From assembly GCF_017569925.1 (NCBI RefSeq), contig NZ_CP050854.1, positions 4,092,001 to 4,156,000 on the forward strand: a stretch of 64,000 nucleotides of DNA, read 5' to 3'. The position numbers were made by a program, and so were the translations under genes. Below are positions 62,005 through 64,000 of the stretch, in pieces. Positions within the stretch are counted from its first letter, which is position 1; every line of letters starts with the position of its first letter. The notes under the pieces are model-generated. The model was not told where the DNA came from. It saw only the letters and a program-made list of their open reading frames with translations, and searched no databases. This DNA is from Brenneria izadpanahii (GTDB lineage Bacteria; Pseudomonadota; Gammaproteobacteria; Enterobacterales; Enterobacteriaceae).

Positions 62005-63068
62005 TCACATTTACACAAGGCAACTTACTGGATGCGCCCGTGGAAGCACTGGTGAATACGGTTAATACCGTCGGTGTCATGGGTAAAGGCATCGCGCTGA
62101 TGTTCAAAGAGCGCTTTCCCGCCAATATGAAAGCCTACGCCCTCGCCTGCAAACAAAAGCAGGTGATGACCGGAAAAATGTTTATTACCGAAACCGGCGA
62201 ACTGATGGGACCGCGCTGGATAGTCAACTTCCCTACCAAACAGCACTGGCGCGCCGACTCGCGTATGGAGTGGATTGAAGACGGTTTACAGGACTTACGC
62301 CGTTTTTTGATCGAAAAACAGGTGCAGTCCATCGCCATTCCACCGCTGGGGGCAGGCAACGGCGGTCTGAACTGGCCGGACGTTCGAGCGCATATTGAAT
62401 CTGCGCTGGGCGACCTTCAGGACGTTCAAATCCTGATTTATGAGCCCACCGAAAAATACCAGAACGTTGCCAAAAGCACCGGCGTAAAAAAGCTCACCCC
62501 CGCCAGAGCGATGATCGCTGAACTGGTGCGCCGCTACTGGGTGCTGGGGATGGAGTGCAGCCTGCTGGAGATTCAGAAGCTGGCATGGCTTCTACAGCGT
62601 GCCATTAAGTTGCATCAGCAAGAAAATGTGCTGAAACTGCGATTTGAAGCGCACAACTATGGCCCTTATGCGCACAACCTGACCCATCTGCTTAATGAGC
62701 TAGACGGCAACTATCTGAAAGCGGAAAAACGCATCCCGGACAGCCAGCCGCTGGATGTGATCTGGTTTAACGATCGGGAAAAAGACCACGTAAATACTTA
62801 TCTGAATAGCGAAGCTAAAGCGTGGTTGCCAGCATTGGAGCAGGTTAGTCAGTTAATAGACGGCTTTGAATCCCCATTCGGTATGGAGTTACTGGCGACC
62901 GTGGACTGGTTGCTTACCTGCGACAAATGCGAGCCCACGCTGGACTCCGTTAAAGAGGGGCTAAGCCAGTGGCCTGCGGGCGAACACTGGGCCAGCCGCA
63001 AGATGAAACTATTCGATGATAATAATCTGCAATTCGCTATTAACCGCGTAATGGAGTTCCATTGCTGA
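62001..63068 (+). CDS. darG: DarG antitoxin: macrodomain ADP-ribosyl glycohydrolase with C-terminal DUF4065-like domain
   Basis: A 355-residue protein. The macrodomain (about 1-155) opens [21 protein letters not shown] and has GVMGKGIAL (about 29) and [11 protein letters not shown] (about 115), the loops that bind ADP-ribose. The C-terminal part (about 170-350) has [19 protein letters not shown] and NYGPYAHNL, typical of the SocA/DUF4065 domain that binds the toxin. This two-domain form is that of DarTG1 antitoxins. It removes ADP-ribose from DNA and neutralises DarT. It lies between darT and hsdR. Confidence 0.88.
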   Translation: MITFTQGNLLDAPVEALVNTVNTVGVMGKGIALMFKERFPANMKAYALACKQKQVMTGKMFITETGELMGPRWIVNFPTKQHWRADSRMEWIEDGLQDLRRFLIEKQVQSIAIPPLGAGNGGLNWPDVRAHIESALGDLQDVQILIYEPTEKYQNVAKSTGVKKLTPARAMIAELVRRYWVLGMECSLLEIQKLAWLLQRAIKLHQQENVLKLRFEAHNYGPYAHNLTHLLNELDGNYLKAEKRIPDSQPLDVIWFNDREKDHVNTYLNSEAKAWLPALEQVSQLIDGFESPFGMELLATVDWLLTCDKCEPTLDSVKEGLSQWPAGEHWASRKMKLFDDNNLQFAINRVMEFHC

Positions 63069-63088
63069 GGGTTTAAGGAGAGCGCCTT

Positions 63089-64000
63089 TTGAGCACCATC
63101 GGCCAGCGCGAACGCGCCACACAGCAGCGTCTGATTCAGTTTTTTGTTCAGGATTTAAGATACCGCTATCTAAGTCGGAGCGCCGGGTATGCCGGGGACA
63201 GCAATATCGACGCGGAAATACTGAGTGCATGGCTGAAACGGCGCGGCGTCAGCGATACCCTTATTACTCGCGTACTTCGGCAACTGGATTCCGCCGCCGC
63301 GCTGGGCGAAGGTAAGAAGCTGTATTACGCCAACAAAGAGGTCTACCGCCTGCTGCGTTACGGCGTGAAGGAAAAGGAAGGCGCGGGCGAGCAGAATCAG
63401 ACCGTGTGGCTGATTGACTGGGCGCATCCTGAAGCCAATGATTTCGCCATCGCCGACGAGGTGACGGTGAAAGGCGAATATCGCAAGCGCCCGGATCTGG
63501 TGCTGTACGTTAACGGCATCGCGCTGGGCGTCATTGAGCTTAAACGTTCGTCAGTCCACGTCAGCGAAGGCATCCGGCAAAATCTCGATAATCAAAAGAA
63601 AACCTTTATCCGCAATTTCTTCACCACCATACAGCTTGTAATGGCGGGCAACGATACGCAGGGATTGCGCTACGGCACGACCGAAACGCCGGAAAAATAT
63701 TATCTGGAGTGGAAGGAAGATAATCCCGGCATCTGTACGCATAAGCTCGATTTTCATTTGAGTCGTCTTTGCAGCAAATCAAGGCTGCTGGATATTGTCC
63801 ATAATTACATTGCATTTGACGCCGGAGTGAAAAAACTGTGTCGCCATAATCAGTTTTTCGGCGTCGAGGCGGCTAAACAGCATATTACCCGTCGTGAAGG
63901 CGGGATTATCTGGCACACGCAGGGATCGGGCAAAAGCCTGACGATGGTCTGGCTGGCGAAATGGATCCGCGAAAACGTGCCGAACTCCCGCGTGCTGATT
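63089..64000 (+). CDS. hsdR: Type I restriction endonuclease subunit, cut by window end
   Basis: A TTG start at 63,089 follows AAGGAG by eight bases. The first 304 residues are present. The N-terminal nuclease domain has the PD-(D/E)xK elements KRPDLVLYVNG (about 148) and VIELKRS (about 162). The first helicase motif, Walker A in HTQGSGKSLTM (about 279), is near the window end. HsdR cuts and translocates DNA not methylated by HsdMS. It is the last visible gene of the hsd-dar operon and continues past 64,000. Confidence 0.9.
   Translation, partial: MSTIGQRERATQQRLIQFFVQDLRYRYLSRSAGYAGDSNIDAEILSAWLKRRGVSDTLITRVLRQLDSAAALGEGKKLYYANKEVYRLLRYGVKEKEGAGEQNQTVWLIDWAHPEANDFAIADEVTVKGEYRKRPDLVLYVNGIALGVIELKRSSVHVSEGIRQNLDNQKKTFIRNFFTTIQLVMAGNDTQGLRYGTTETPEKYYLEWKEDNPGICTHKLDFHLSRLCSKSRLLDIVHNYIAFDAGVKKLCRHNQFFGVEAAKQHITRREGGIIWHTQGSGKSLTMVWLAKWIRENVPNSRVLI

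Overview
The window is part of an Enterobacterales chromosome carrying two mobile elements side by side at a tRNA-Phe attachment site. Positions 1 to about 52,300 belong to a SPI-7/PAPI-1/PFGI-1 class integrative and conjugative element (ICE). This rests on an unbroken set of families typical of that class: PFL_4669, TopB, PilL, the G-type type IV secretion genes, STY4528, DUF2857, DUF2786, ParB, DnaB and ParA. Positions from about 52,326 to the end belong to a second island, which starts with a P4-type integrase and carries a type I restriction-modification locus with DarTG genes inside it. The tRNA-Phe 3' fragment, the P4-like immunity genes and the IS630 and IS256 family insertions fit an enterobacterium; the genus cannot be fixed from sequence alone. 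The relaxase, the ICE integrase and oriT are not in the window.

Layout. (1) 0-4.8 kb, minus strand: an early-entry style operon (DUF1281, ArdC antirestriction protein, DUF3085, hypotheticals). Most of its genes have a leader hairpin that can hide the ribosome binding site. (2) 4.6-7.1 kb: two copies of a structured repeat module with its own promoter, and a tyrosine recombinase. (3) 7.4-11.8 kb: a thiamine-diphosphate enzyme and a FabH-like ketosynthase between two IS630 copies. (4) 12.3-35.2 kb, minus strand: the conjugation machinery, interrupted by an IS256 element with gene remnants (17.2-19.6 kb) and by a small plus-strand membrane gene (27.65-28.25 kb). (5) 35.3-40.9 kb: DUF29, SSB, DUF3577, TopB and PFL_4669 genes, with a third module at 37.1 kb. 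(6) 41-44.4 kb: palindromic repeats, two plus-strand cargo genes and an Abi/HEPN gene. (7) 44.4-52.2 kb: replication and partition genes ending in parA next to the tRNA-Phe fragment. (8) 52.4-64 kb: integrase, a second recombinase of the same family as in region 2, a P4-like immunity region, then hsdM-hsdS-darT-like-darT-darG-hsdR, with hsdR cut by the window end.

The strongest unexplained signals are these. A covarying RNA or single-stranded-DNA module occurs in three copies, each with a sigma70-like promoter of 17 bp spacing. A family of leaders hides ribosome binding sites in two separate operons. The two recombinase genes share an inverted repeat upstream. A 9-bp repeat is arrayed in opposite orientation on the two sides of the island recombinase. 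Iteron-like palindromes lie inside the replication gene. Two DarT-type toxins share one DarG inside an hsd operon.

A caution applies throughout. At least five genes (PFL_4705-like, traD, ssb, the second darT, and the 27.7 kb gene) are broken by loss of exactly one base in a homopolymer run. This pattern suggests sequence error or slippage more than independent decay, so these genes may be intact in the cell.
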